NCBI GenBank assembly: GCA_037389465.1
Contig: JAZARR010000146.1
Location: 4,558,001-4,622,000, forward strand
Length of the DNA: 64,000 nt
Reading direction: 5' to 3'
Source: Baylisascaris procyonis
Lineage: Eukaryota > Nematoda > Chromadorea > Rhabditida > Ascarididae
The notes under the pieces are model-generated. The model did no database searches. It was not told the DNA's origin and saw only the letters and a program-made list of their open reading frames with translations. Below, in pieces: positions 12,101 to 25,900 of the stretch. A program made the position numbers and the translations under genes. Position 1 is the first letter of the stretch, and every line of letters starts with the position of its first letter.

Positions 12101-15100
12101 TATATCAGATTCAAAGAGGCAAAGCAAACTCCTCATCAGAATTCATCCCTTCAATTAATCTTTTGTGAGTTTATTTCTTTACCGCATAGATTAATGAAAG
12201 CAAGTGTCACTGCTATCGCTATCATTTTAAATGCCGGCTACCGCAATCAGCTGTACAAGCCATTAGGTTTGTAATCTTTCCAGAATATAGCGGCTATCAG
12301 ATTTTCTTTAGATGTTTCGTATGGCTATAAAAAGCTTTGATTTTATAGATGGAATTTAGGAGGAGAGTCGTCAGCTGAAACGTTTGGAGAAACAATTGCT
12401 CCAATTACGAAAGATGAAATCCGTTGTTAAGAACTGCACCCTTCCGGGTCCACTTTCTGATGCAACCGCTTTAATTTCGGCTTCCGATACAATAACGATT
12501 GAATGGAAGAGGCCTTCCACCCAACCTAATGCGGATATACTCACATGCGTTAAAGGTAGCCACTTGTGTCTAAAATTTTTTGATTCAATCCCATCATAAA
12601 TTGAAATCATTTCACTATCGTAAAGACAATTCATTTTTTAATTAACACTCTTTTTATGAGAAAGTGCTTTTGAATGTCGAAAACTGTGGAGAAAGACTGC
12701 TGCATATTTATATATTGCTATAGTTGTAGTTACACGCGAGCAGCAAAGGATGATTTTCACTTATCATCAATAATGAGTGCTTCTAAATGCAATCGTTAAT
12801 AATATTCGCACACTTGGATGCAACCTTTTATAAACGCTTGTTTTCGAATTCACATGTGATATGTCTCATTTATTCTCCTTATATCGGAAAATAGTTTGCC
12901 AATAATTGGCTGAATACACCATTAAACAATTCGGCTTCTCAGCATTTTCTATAATCGAAAATTGATTTGAAATTTTTTAAACGACTCATTGGACAAGTAT
13001 GCCATAGCAGTTCAAAAGGTTCACTATGAAATAATTTTACCTTTGGCTCTTGAACAAATTTAGTTGAAATATGTCTAATAACTGCATTTTTTTCGAGAAT
13101 TTTATATGATGTTCAAGAAGTCGATGACGAAATTGCAACCGCTTAACGTCGTTTACTACAGGGCTTGAGACATCATATGCGAATGTTCACTAATTATATA
13201 TTTTGTTCAAGTGCAATTCAATCTCGTCAAATCTGAGCTGAAATTCACTTCAGTTGAATGGAGTTTATCGGATAGCTTCAACCAAATAGAAGGCGAACTG
13301 ATAGTGAGGGATATCAGAGATGGTAGAACCGATATCAGTGGTCTTCGACGAGGACTGAGATATTCGATTCGAGTGAGTGCGGGGACGATGCGAGGGTTTG
13401 GTAGCCCTTGTATTGTCACACCACGACTTCTGCTTCTCTCCGGTCAGCTATGTTGTGTGTTCATGAGTTTTCAGGCATAGCCATTTGCTAACGATATTCA
13501 TACATAAGTATTTTGGTAATTTTAGTGTTTTTCATCGGCTAGAAGCAACTATTAGAGCGATTTTTCGTTTTATTTGGCGACACTGATTGTAAGTTTAAAA
13601 CTCCTTTATCGTTTTTGGACGTCTGGAGAGAGGGCTTGTGGAGGTGAGTGGAGGAGGAATACTCTTGAACCGGACGTTGCGTCGGAAAATATTATTTCGA
13701 CTTCAGTGCAGATTATGGATCATTGCGAGCACTTGCTTATCGCCACTAGCACCATTTATTTATTACTAGCACTCATAATGTCACCACCATTATTTGCTGC
13801 TGTAGCTACCACCTCTACCAAATTTTGCAGTCAGATTTTCCATGCATTTCCTTGTCTTTACTTCCCCTTGCCTCTTTAAATTAGGAGCTGGACTCATTTT
13901 ACGAACTTTCCTCACAACTTCCCATCCTCGATTGCGGCATTTCTTCGTAAACCTCCCCTCAATCGAACAGTTGTCTCAGTATGATTGCAAGTGAAAGCGC
14001 TCCAAAGGAAAAAATAATTCATTTAAGGGATGTAAAACCGCATTTTTAGGTTGGGAAGACGTACAGGACAGTTTTAAACTGGATAACGGTATGAATGAAA
14101 TCAACATGCTATTGCAAGACGTGGAGAAGCATCAACAGTCAGCCATCTGGCAAACTGGTATTTGATTACCACTGCTTATCATCTATCTGCCTGATTAAAT
14201 GATCGACTACCGATATGTTAGAGATCATTCAATTTTGCAGCCTTAAAAGCAAATGCCAAAATATGTCACAAGTGTTGAACTTCTTAACTCCAACGATGAA
14301 CTTATTCTATGCAAATAAGAGTTCTTTCAGAAATAATCAAAAGGATTGAATTTCACACCGAATTGCGCTTTTTTTAGTCAGTTTCCTCAAGTTTCTGTTC
14401 GATGTTCACTATTTCATTTGCGAATGCTGTATGGGGAGTGCTTTGCCCCATAGTATAAGAGCAAAATGAAGCGGCATATTAGCTATCGCAGCAATTGCTT
14501 TCCGATATTTGAATTTTCTTTGGGATTCAAAGGCGCTCGCTGTAATAGATTGTTGCGTTTTTCTTTCATCGACTGATTCTTCAGCCAACGGGTTCAAAGT
14601 AACACTGCTAACTGACGCAGTGCTAAGTCCTCTTCGAAAGATGATTAATGGTTAGAAATAGAAAATGGCAAGATGGTTGTACGGCCACATCGATCTCATG
14701 TTAGGTGATTCCATATTGAAATTACCTGTATTTCATTACTTCATTAACTTAAGCGTGTCCTTTGTCTGGCATGAGTTATGTGTCATTCCGTAATAAATAT
14801 AAGCCAATTCATTTGCTTTTTGTAGTGTTTCCGAAGTTTTGTGATCCAAGCGTTAAAAAGAAGCGGACGCGATTGAAAAGTCTCTTCTCAGCAGGATCGA
14901 AATTCGTGCGCAATTGTCAAAGGTAAAAAAAGCGCCACGTTTGATAGATCATATATCAACAAAACAGAATCATGGTTTCTTGACGATTTTTTACTGTAGA
15001 CATTTCGGGCATCCAGGAAATACGCTTACTAATTGCTACAGTCATATGAGTTTAAGACACATAGCTTTCAATTCATTTAAAAAAACTGCTATGCACCTCT

Positions 15101-18100
15101 ATTACGGCTAAGTTTTTGAAAATAGAATCGTATTAGCAACTTTATGTGTGCTTTTCATCTTTCATCCTTTCTTTTTTTGGAAATTTTTTGGAAATTTGCA
15201 TTTACGAATCGGCACCTTGAGATCATTTTTTTTAAAAAGATAATTTCACTTTAACGAACAGAAAGCCGTTTACAGCAAAAGTTGACATTTTCTTCAGCAG
15301 GTTATATGTCTCACGTTAACGTTCAATAACGTTCAATGCGTCTAATGAATCCACTCAGCATAATTCCATCCCACATGACGCAAAATACTGATGAGAATTT
15401 TAAAGAATTGAGGGAATTTAGAAGAGCCAGATATTCATCATTTTGTTGCAAAATAAGATTCCAGTTGCAGTGTATTAGTTTTTGATCATCATATTTTTAG
15501 AGGTATTTATTTGGCTAGTGTGGTTTATTCAGAGGAAAAATTGCTCTCTACTATTGATGATTTCCTTCCCGTTATTGCGATAGATGAAAGCGCTACTCAC
15601 GTCCTTAAGGTAAATAAATATTCATTAAATATTTAACCCGCATATGAATGTCTTTTCAGTGAATATTCCAAATGGAATTGCTTCGCAAATTCTGAAATAA
15701 TAATAAAAATATTGTCATTAAAATATTATTTCATTTTCCAGTGAATATATGAACAAATTCTCTGCTTAGTTTCGCTTCAATTTCTAAACAGATTTCAATA
15801 TATTAGTTTTATTGATAATAATTGAGTATACGCTAATTATTTTATTTTTATATGAGGAGGTTATCTATGCATTGGTGTTGACTTCAAATGATTAATGCCA
15901 TTGCAATAATAATTTGAGTTTTTGATGATTATTGTGCACATGCGGAATGCGTATTTTAGTTGATTTGAAATAACATAATGAATTTTTTTTTTAAATTCTG
16001 AATTGATTAAGGAGGATCTGAACTGGGCGATGAAATTGTCACTGTGTTGGGATAGAGTACAATACATTCAAGAGTCTGTCGCAACTAGCTCGTCGAATGC
16101 GCATTTTCGCTCGAATTTTCTAGATGCAGTCGTGCAGATGCAAAATGCACTCGGCATCAAAAATATCGGCAGGTGCCAACATTTTATTCCTCTTATTCCG
16201 TTATCATTTTCGCAAGCTGAATAAGGAAGTGATTTTGCTTCACATCATTTGGCCATTTCATCTATTCGAAAGTACAACGAGAAAGCCAACCATAATGGTC
16301 ACTTTTGAGTTTTTATTTCGAATTTAAAAAACAGCAGTGCGAGCAAAAGATCAAATTTAGAAAGTTCAGGTAGCATATCGAAGCAATAAAATAGCTTTCT
16401 GTTCTCCTCTCACCTGGGTGGAAATGCAGGAAGTTCAACTGTTGAAGCTCAAAACAACTTATCATCTACACCTCCTAGCCTACCGATATTTACTTCATCC
16501 GATTTGTTGAGTTTGTTTCATTGCATTTAAATGAAACAAAACACTTTTTTCGCATTTTGCGCGGTGGAGATTCGAAGAATAAATGCTTATTTGCATTGTG
16601 CAAGTGACATACATTTAAATACCCATAAAAAATAAATCGACATATATCAAAATTTTCTATACCATCACTCGTCGACTTATTATACGATTCGAATATATGG
16701 TCAGTATTTTGTGGAATTAATTTGAGCTGCCTTTTGGTGTGTAGAACGAGCTCATTGTGACCCAAACATCTTGTTTACTGAATGCATTTAGAGCGATCTC
16801 ATCGCGTTGAAGCTGTTAGATTTGTGTGCGATTCGTCTTTTATTTTTCTTCCAGTAGAATATTTCAACAGTCGTTTGCCATGTTCTATCGCAGATTACTT
16901 GAGTGGTGTTGTTTCTGTGCTAATGGTTTGCGAATTCCGTTCCAGGATTCACTACAAAACAATAAATTCCTCTGAAGAGGGCACCGTATTTATCGTTACG
17001 GTTCGCTTTGTTGATGACTTCCAGTCGATACAGGTTACAAGGAATCTCTTTTTGTTTGTTTGAAATTTTTCTAGCTATATGAAAGAGACAATTTTGAAAG
17101 CATTCAGAAATCACTTACGTTTCTCTAGCAAAATTGTCAGAAACTCAAAGAAATTTAATCGCATTTTTTTCCTTACGCAACATCAAATTTCATATAGTCC
17201 TCCTAAAGGATAACGAGTATTATTTGTATATTATCGGAAGAGAAGGTTTTTTTCCAGTGAATAAAACTACTAAAATCCTAAAATTTCTATGCTCTCAAAC
17301 TTTTGAAGCTACACCTATACTTTGGGTGATGGCGTAAATATAAGCTGCTGAAGAGTTTGTGCAAGAGGAATCAGTCGGTGGCCACTGAAGTGGGAATGAG
17401 AGTAAACGCAGGAATTCTCAGTTTTTAGCATCACTCGTACTTTCTTAAGAAGAATAAGTATTTAACTGAGATTTCATCTTCCGTTGCATTGCTGCAAGTT
17501 TGCGCATCAGATTCGCATTATAGCAACATCTCATCTTTGCATGCATATGTCAGTGCATATATATTTGCCTTTTATCTGTCGAAAGAGTTCGAATTTGAGA
17601 ACGATTGAAGCTGTAGTCATGAGATTTGATAATCCATAATCCTCAACGCTAATTGAACCCATATCAAGTGTGCAGTGGATCTATTAGCTTCGAAACGACT
17701 TACAGATTATTAATTGTCTAAAAATTGACAGCGACGAAGTTTTGTGATCGTACCAGCCACAGAAACGAGTCTTTTATATAAGACTTATATTAGCAATCAG
17801 ATTAATCAATTATCAACGCATTTTTACGTTTTCTTTGTTATTTATTGGCAATTTATAAAAATTGTTGGTGTGACGACTCCCTTTATGAAACTCAATATTG
17901 TATCACCTCCTCAGCTGGCACGATCCTCACTTGTTATTGGAAGACGCAGTCCCCGTTGCCTGCTTATATACAATTGCTGAATTCGGCGAAAAAAAAAAAA
18001 GAAGAAAACATTTTCTTCTCTTTTTTTGCGCACACCCGCATCAGTCTACCATCCCATCCCCGAAGGGTATAAAGGTTCCATTGAGTACGTCATTGCGTTC

Positions 18101-21100
18101 CACATTCGTTGCTTGGGTAATGAGCATATTTGTCATGGAGCATCTCATTTACCAAATTATTTCGCTTTAGAGTTTTCAGCTCAATTTCCAGCTGATTGCT
18201 ATCAATCGATCTGATCTCTATTTTGAGACGTAGAAGATGAAACAGAAAAGTGTAGCTGTAGCTCGAACTTTTTTTTTGCAGTGTCTGACAGTGCATTGGA
18301 ATGTATTGAGCAAGATGGTATGCAAACGTGGCGCATCCACTGCAATGGATACACTCTATAAAGAGATTCTCAACGTGCTCAACTTTTTCGAATCGTCACA
18401 AATTCCATTACGCAAAGGCCTATATTTATGCTACTTGAAACTGCATTCCACCATCGATACAATACGTGTTGTTGTACCGCACAATATCCCGTCGATGTTA
18501 CCCTACGTCTTCATTAGGTTTGTTAAGCACGGACTCATTCATTTGTCTTTCTCATTGGCAGACTGTTACCGTTCCTTCAATGGCTTGCGATCTTTGTCGA
18601 TAAAACCTTTACTGTTGGAGTTCTAGCATCGCGGCCTTCAAGTTGAAGGCACTCCAATCGGATCAGGAGGGATTCTAGCTTAAAGGACACATAGTAAATA
18701 TCATGAATGTGTGAACGTGGAAGTTCCTGCTCTGACGTAACGCCATTGTATACCGCATTTCCTCTTTTATAAATCTACCCAACTTATAGAGTTGAAATGA
18801 ACTAACACCCATTTTAAAAAGTTTTATAAGCCCCCTCAAGTATAAACTTCCCATCAGCTCAAGCCGCAAGAAACGATGATATGTTGAAAATGAACAAGTA
18901 GAAATGCAGTGGCTCTTAGCATACGTATATTCTTCCCGTACGACTCAACATGCGTTCACAGTGGAAACATTGCGGATGCTATAGACCTCTTTGCTTATGG
19001 GCTTGAAATAATTTAGACTCTTTTAAAGTATGAGATAGTGTGAGGCGAAAAACTAACCGCTGCTCTGAATTTACATCATATCTGTTATTATGCAAGGCAG
19101 TATGCAATATCCGGATATGAGAAAACGTAGTAAAGCTAAACTATGATAAAATGAAGTGCGAATATTTTTTCAGAGAAAATGGACATGTTTCAAGGGAGGA
19201 ATGGGAATCGTTACGACTCCTCGCCATCAACGCTTCGAATAAACCATTGCCAGCACAACGTGACTTCTATAATGCGATTGTTTCGGCTGCTTCTTTGCTT
19301 GTTCGAGATCTCGATATTGATAGCGATCTCATGCCGTTGCAGCGACTTTATCGGCTTCAAGTTTTTGAACTCAACTTTGGCGTCTCATTCATTCTTGTAA
19401 GACAGTTTGTGATCTTCTCTTCTAAGCATTCTTCAAATTTTCCCTTTTTAAAAAAATATTTTCCAGCTTGCACTTTAATTCTTCTTAGAATCTTTGATCA
19501 CTCTTACATAAGCATCGCAGTTATCTGTTGCAGAAGAATTGGCGTTGCATTGATTTAAAATAAGTATTTGAAGTTGTTTAATGAGCGAAAATAATTAACG
19601 CACTCTATCAGTTGCTTGCTATGTGAGTAGGTCATAAATATCATCCCCCTAAATGTCATATATGAGGTATAAAAAACAATGGCTTTTTCAGTTATTACCA
19701 AGGATCGAGGATGTATGCTCAGCACCATCATATTCGTGGGTTGAGGTCGAATCAAATGACAATAAACGTGGCTGCTCCTCGCTACCGATGCCCGTCTTCG
19801 AAATGAGTACCTAATGAATTCACTTCGAAATTTCTTCCTTATTTTTCTGTTCCAAAATTACCTCCGCCTTATTTCCTTTCTTTCGTAGTAAAATAGACCA
19901 ATAGTAACACTGAAACTTCTCAATGCGCTACCTTCAATATTAATGTTGATAAATAAGCAAATAGAAAACTCCCTGTTTGCCTATATAAGTGACAATGTTT
20001 CGACTCGATCCCCTCGGATCACCTATTTGGCACGTAGATAATAGCGACCGTAAATGTCTGAACATACCTGCCTTAATAAATTAGTGTACCGCAACCCCTG
20101 CTTAATTTCTTGTTGGAGAAGTAGCCAGGGAAATATTGGATATTGCCTTGGATGGGGTATAACGAATAACTAAACTGACAGAAACTTCCATAAATCGCAT
20201 CAAAATATGAAGCTATCAAAAAGTTTTGTTTTTCAGTTCATCTCTGTACATATAATGCGGATTTCATTACGATTTATTGCCGTCTTTCGGTATTCGTTGA
20301 GCATTTCCTCACAGTTAGTACTCATTATTAATTTTATTTTTTCTTTCGTCAGTTATATTTCATTTTTTTTATAAGACAGATTCTTTGTAATTTTTACAAG
20401 AAAAATTTATTTGTTGTATTATAGTTTATTGTAAGAAAAATTCATAGTGAACAAATATTTATTGCATATTACTTTTTCTTATGGAGATTGGGTGATACAA
20501 CTTTTATTTAGCAATGTTGAAACAATATACTACATAAAAACTTGAATTCGATGGGAGAAAACTGGTAAAACATTTTTACTCGGGGCACACCTCATTTAAT
20601 TAACTTCTAAGGTTTCATGCAGCTTGAAAGCGGTAATTTTAATTTCACGGTCTCATCATTATCCGCCCCGATTGTTCAACAATCTTATTATTAAGCACGT
20701 TAACAACATAGATATCAGATACAAATAGGTCAAATTAAGCTGCTTAAAGAAATGATTTAAAGATTGAAGGAATATCTCTGCCATTCTATGCTGTTCTCTA
20801 GCAGAAAGCGATCGCTTTATGCGTTTTTAGCATTTTATAACACATCCAGCAACGTTCTTGAATATGAAGTCTTCCAGGTTGTTCAATACGAACAGAGAAA
20901 TTGCTTATTGGAGAGTGATGCGAAGATTTACGGGCAACTCCTTGAGACGTTAAATGAATTTCAACGCAGGTTTGTTTGGCTCTTTTCATAGGGAGAAATG
21001 AATAAATTTTTGGTTATGAAGTGTTTGCAAAGTGGTCGCTATTGAGCATTAAGAAATGCTGCGGCGAGGGTGAATAAATTTGCTTGCCAATGACAACAAC

Positions 21101-22035
21101 ATTGCTAGCGTCACATTTGCAGGCTTGAGAATGTGTGGAAGTCAGCACGATGGATCAGCACTACTGCTTCTACTGCACGGGATAAGCAGTCGAAATGCGC
21201 TTTGCCTTTGAGTTCTCTGCTCACTGCATTGGAAACTCAACCAACTTGCAGCAGTCAAAACGACCATCAGGTAAACGTGTAGAACGCGATTACAGTCAAC
21301 AAAATGCGACTACGGTCGCTCTTGTTGTAGTATATTAATGACCTCTAAAACACATCTGGGATGTGATGCGTTAGCACAACGACAAATGTGCTCGCATAAC
21401 CCTATCTTGTACCGAGTGAACCGAATGGCTCACGATGAACGCTTTCTAAGGCTAGTAGCTTCCCGCTCTTTTTTCACGGCAAAACCTAATTTCCCTTGGC
21501 TTTGAAATATCTTTTGCACACGGGAATTTATAACTATGGTGCACAACTTGTGAATGCACAAACCTGAAATTACCACAAGGACTGAATCCGGAAACTGAGA
21601 TGCCGAAACAATCATTTTCAGACAGCAAACGACGCAGAACGACGAAGTGCACATTCGTTTAGTGGTTCCTACTCGGAGGAGAGCCACGGCGAAATCTCAA
21701 CGGGTGTCGTACGAATTTACGCTGCCTATCAGTGCGGATTCTCAAAAGGCATCTCAGTACGCCTGCAGATCGCCTCAACGACTACATCTCGCGAAGTTGT
21801 CGCTCTTGTTGTAGAACAACTCGCGAAAGCAGCCGCGACGGGTAGCGAGTACGCCGAAGAAGCCGATGCACATGAGTACTGCTTGACGGCAGTGATTGGC
21901 TCTAGGGAGCGGAGACTCAGGGACGATTTTCCACCACTGAAATTGCAAAGTCCTTGGTCGAAAGGGCGGCTGTTTATACGACGAAGAGATTGTGTGTTGG
22001 CCGCAATACAACGAGGCAATGAAGCAGTTGTTTAA
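9189..22035 (+). CDS. ANKFN1: ANKFN1 / Wide-awake (WAKE) homologue: ankyrin, FN3 and Ras-association protein
   Basis: Seventeen phase-compatible exons (875 codons plus stop, 5' end open): 9189-9229, 10620-10814, 11785-11882, 12360-12555, 13212-13442, 14050-14157, 14826-14922, 15501-15609, 16012-16172, 16946-17033, 18282-18517, 19174-19396, 19692-19806, 20237-20313, 20878-20969, 21123-21270, 21622-22035. Order of regions: an ankyrin-type repeat (DDVQALKALV...SLVDMALML...LLEAGA), a basic helical segment, an FN3 domain (PGPLSDATALIS...TITIEW; GLRRGLRYSIRVSAG), a long conserved central part (GIYLASVVYSEEKLL; HFRSNFLDAVVQMQNALGI; PLRKGLYLCYLKL; HVSREEWESLRLL; LPMPVFEMIHLC), and a C-terminal RA-like ubiquitin fold in the last exon (GVVRIYAAYQCG...GISVRLQI). 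In flies WAKE is a clock-output adaptor in neurons that acts on GABA-A receptors; ANKFN1 is the vertebrate form. Family assignment rests on motif order. Function in worms is inferred. Confidence 0.8.
11160..11335. repeat. GC-rich repeat-like block in an intron
   Basis: About 175 nt of markedly GC-rich sequence inside an AT-rich intron of the ANKFN1-like gene. On the - strand it begins GTGGGCCGGTTCGAAC, which contains a tRNA B-box-like GGTTCGAAC. I could not fold a full cloverleaf from it. It resembles a dispersed, possibly tRNA-derived (SINE-like) element, but no second copy lies in this window. Confidence 0.4.
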
Positions 22036-22097
22036 AATTTAAACGAGAAGTAAAATCTATTCGGCACCTTACAAACGACATCAACACGTAAAACGAG

Positions 22098-22103
22098 AAT
22101 AAA
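22098..22103 (+). terminator. AATAAA polyadenylation signal of the ANKFN1-like gene
   Basis: A canonical AATAAA 63 nt after the TAA stop at 22033-22035, in an A-rich 3' UTR. Position and spacing fit a poly(A) signal. Confidence 0.55.
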
Positions 22104-22935
22104 ATACAACCGGAAGGATACTCTTCGCATTGAATTAATTTCATTATTTTATGTATAAATATTTTGTGTTAATAATACTTGTGAAGCAGTTCGCCGGGGA
22201 AGCTGACCGCTTCTCTTTACGATTTGGTTTAATCAATTCTTTTACATACATTGCTCGCCAGAACATAGCTATGATACCAGCAAATAAAAAAAGACGAATT
22301 TTTTAAGAACTGATGTAAAGCTAGACAATGCAGATAATGCAGCAAGAACAATGAAAACACTAACAATGATGACGCCAGCATGTGCAAGAGACGCTGTATT
22401 ATGTGTTTCCTGGGAAGGGAAGGGGAGAGGGTCGGGGTTGAGGTGGGGGACCGTACACGCGCAGGGTTCTCAATGGGGCGATGCACCATTTTCTGAAATC
22501 GATGCGCCGTCTCCCCTATCCAGCGCTCGAACGCCTGGCGACCTCGCACGTGCACTGGAAGGGCATGTCAACTGCCTTTCGCCCGGGAGTTACCGCTGTT
22601 GTTGCAAACAACTTTAAACATACACACACATACAGACACTACCACATACGCATACACAGCCAGACTGATCACTACTGAATACGGTTATGTTCGCTTATGC
22701 CAACAAAACGCTCGCCGACTGCGACATCAAAACGCTGCATGGCTTGGTACAGCGAGGCCACCGAACAATGAATTTAATACTCGTAAATAAGTGCGTTTGG
22801 GCGCCATTGCACCTTTATAAGAGGCGAGACAATGCAAACAGAAAGGGCGTCCACGCGGCAGCTACACGACTGTATTCCGGGCTTTGGAAGAAGTACAGTT
22901 ACATGAGCGTCACAGTTAAAAAACAAATACGCTTT
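22104..22935. other. Tail-to-tail intergenic region
   Basis: Separates the ends of the ANKFN1-like gene (+) and kin-2 (-). About 22400-22590 is GC-rich with open but unrecognised frames on both strands; 22618-22665 is CA-rich. It probably includes the kin-2 3' UTR, though I found no clear AATAAA on the - strand. Confidence 0.45.
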
Positions 22936-25900
22936 TTAGGTCATGAGTTTCACGTAAGAGTTGTAATTTGATACATCTCTTTTGAGGATCTCACGCACTG
23001 GCCCCATAACTCGTTCGAATCGGGCCCGATCCAGCTTCACACACTTCAGATGCGTCTTCGCGACCACTGTTGCTGCACGTGGTCGATCCAACAGCAAAGC
23101 GATTTCACCTAGAACAGCATACACTAACAAAAATCTTTCTCTTCTTCCCCAAAGGCACCGATTAATTTGCGATTAGAAAAGTGCGCCGATATAATCTTGC
23201 TTTAATATTTTACAGTTTCTAGCACAGAGGAAAACGGAAACAGTTCAAAATACTCATCTATTGGAAATGATGGTTTTTGAACTCCGACTATCAGACATAT
23301 GGAACTTCAAAATTTCATCACAGAAGTCTGAGAGGAGCGAGCATTACGATAAGCAGATGAGTGTGAATGCGACATCAGCATTCGCACTGTCCACGGCGTA
23401 GAATGAGACACTATCAACTGTTAACAATTCTATATACTCATCAAATCTCTAGACTTATCCAAACATTTCAGCAGTTAAACACATACTTCCCTCTATATTT
23501 AGGACGGTACTTTTCCCTCTTGACGAACACATCGAAAATAAAAGAATGACGCTGGAAAATGATACAAAAATGTACCGAAATAATCAGACGAAGATAAATG
23601 GCCGACATTTTCGAAGGGGGCGTCATCACTGCGCTTTTGCAACACATTTGCTTCACCCTCCACAATAATGAAGAACTCATCACCAGGCTGTCCCTGAAAG
23701 TGAATAACGACGATAAAAACTGGCATGAAAACTACGGGGTTCGTCGAATTTCTTTTTGAAGAAATATGCTACGGAAAAAGCATACTTTTAAACAGTAATA
23801 GAGATGGAAAACTTTCGTTCTTTCCACTATGACCGACTTTGAGAGCCCAATAATCGTAGTGTATTAGATGCAGGTGGAGGGAGGAGCCATTAGTCGTTCC
23901 ATCCAAATGAGCTGCTAATGGTACTTCGCCTACTCATTACCTTGCGACGGTACAGAAGGAAAAAATCTTGCCTCCTCTCTCAAAAAGTACCTCTTTTATA
24001 CAAGAACGTCCGCTGGCAGTATGCGTAGCACCATCATACAATTGCTGTGTTGCAGCTGGCGACAAGTTTTATATATTGCGTTACAGCACGTCATAAAGAA
24101 CGTCTAGAAACTGCAGGAAAGCAACAGGACCTGCTCAACGACGTGTGTTCCAGGCTCGAAATCGCAACGTTCCAATGCGTCCGCAACGTTGGCACGCTCC
24201 CACTTATCGAGATCAGCTGCAATAGAATCACAATTTATCCACAAGCTCTAAGAACAATGCTAATGAAGTGACCATCACAAAAAAACATAGCATAAACGTT
24301 CCCGAATGACAGTCTTCCATTATGAAAAAAGAAGGCGTAACATGACTCACAAAGTATTTGAACTTTGGAAAGGAATTCGTCGTAGAGCTTTCGTTTACGC
24401 ATCGTTGCACCCATAAGAATTTGACGATAGGTGATACGATCAATAGCCCAACACTTCACGACGTCCGATTTAGCGATTACTGTTGCAGCACGAGGTGTAC
24501 CATAGATAAGGGCCAGTTCACCAAAACTGCCACCTTCTTTGATTGAAACCGCATATTCACTGTTCACAAAGACATCCACCTAAACGTACAAAAGTGTTCA
24601 GCAAAACATCGTCGAAACGCTGGAAAAATACGATACATTTGACCACTTGATTTTCACTGCAAATAAAGACCTTGGATGAGCTTCAACACTTAACAATAGT
24701 TAAATATAGAAAGTTCACCCTGACAGAAATTAGTCCTATGCAATATTGGAATCAGGACTTCGATCCCGAAGGTGGAACACGTACTCCAAATTATTGCACA
24801 ATGGACAGCCTTAGAGAGAAAATAATCACACTCTTGAGCACCTCAACGCCAACTTAACAATCGAATCAATGAATGACGAAAAAGACCGACAATTCTCCTT
24901 ATGCGTGATAATCAAAGCTCCTCCACAGTAGTTTTAGTGAAGGGGGGAGAGGGGGGAGGGGGCCATCTTCCTATCCCTTTCACCACTACGATCCTTGTAA
25001 AAGGCCATTCAAACGAAAATAGGAACTCTACTAAAAAATATATGATGCATGACGATAGAGGAATGGCAAAAGATTCATGAACCAAGGCAAATTCGTGTGG
25101 GCGGTACTTTATCGGAAGGGAAAGCGCCACATTTTTTGAGATATCAGCATAGTTTAGGCCCTAGCAGTCAATGTCACGCAGCGACGACTCGTATGCAGAG
25201 GCACTCTCTCGTTAGCTTCGACGCTTTCGAGTATAAAAAAAGAATCGCCTACGTTCTCCCTTCCCTCCTACGCACGAGCCTGAACCTAGTTCGATGAACG
25301 TTTATTCGACTGTAGTCCACTGTATATAAATGCTTCAAAGGTGGACCCATTATGCCCCATTTACAGGCTTATTTGGAGATGAAAACAATTCCGAACGTAC
25401 TGAATGATGCTTATTTACGCTGTTTTACGTCTCTCATTTACGTCTAGGTTTCATCGAAAATCACTCAAAGACAATGCCTCATACCCGTGAAAGGAGCCAA
25501 TAAACGCCCTGGTAATGAGCAGAACATCGGCTAATGCATTAAACGAATGAATGGGCAATAAAATCACCAAATAATTTGAACGTGGCAAGCTGCCCGAACA
25601 ATAAATCCTTTTAGTTATAAAATATTACTTACTTCGCCAGAATCGATAACATAAAAATTGTCGCCTTCTTCGCCTTGTTCGATAATTGTTTCTCCCTTTT
25701 TCTTCTCTACTGGAAACATGGCATCGAAAATGGCCTTCTTCTCATCTCCCTGCAACATTGCGAAGACGCTGATCACGGAGAACACTCAATGAATGAATGA
25801 TGTCCACATAAAAAACGTGAAAATCAATCAGATATTTTCAGTTCAGATCATTTTCCGCTTTCTGCTCACGCCTCGTTGGAGCTAGTATTTTCTGCTAACC

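Noticed and set aside
17898..18170. Overlapping + strand frames (WHDPHLLLEDAVPVACLY and others) as an exon of the ANKFN1-like gene
   Set aside because: The flanking exons 16946-17033 and 18282-18517 join directly in phase (SIQ-CLTVHWNVL) and match the family order; no donor or acceptor pair brings these frames in.
22687..22971. 94-codon + strand frame overlapping the kin-2 3' end
   Set aside because: It lies in the tail-to-tail region, has no recognisable content, and overlaps the true kin-2 last exon antisense.
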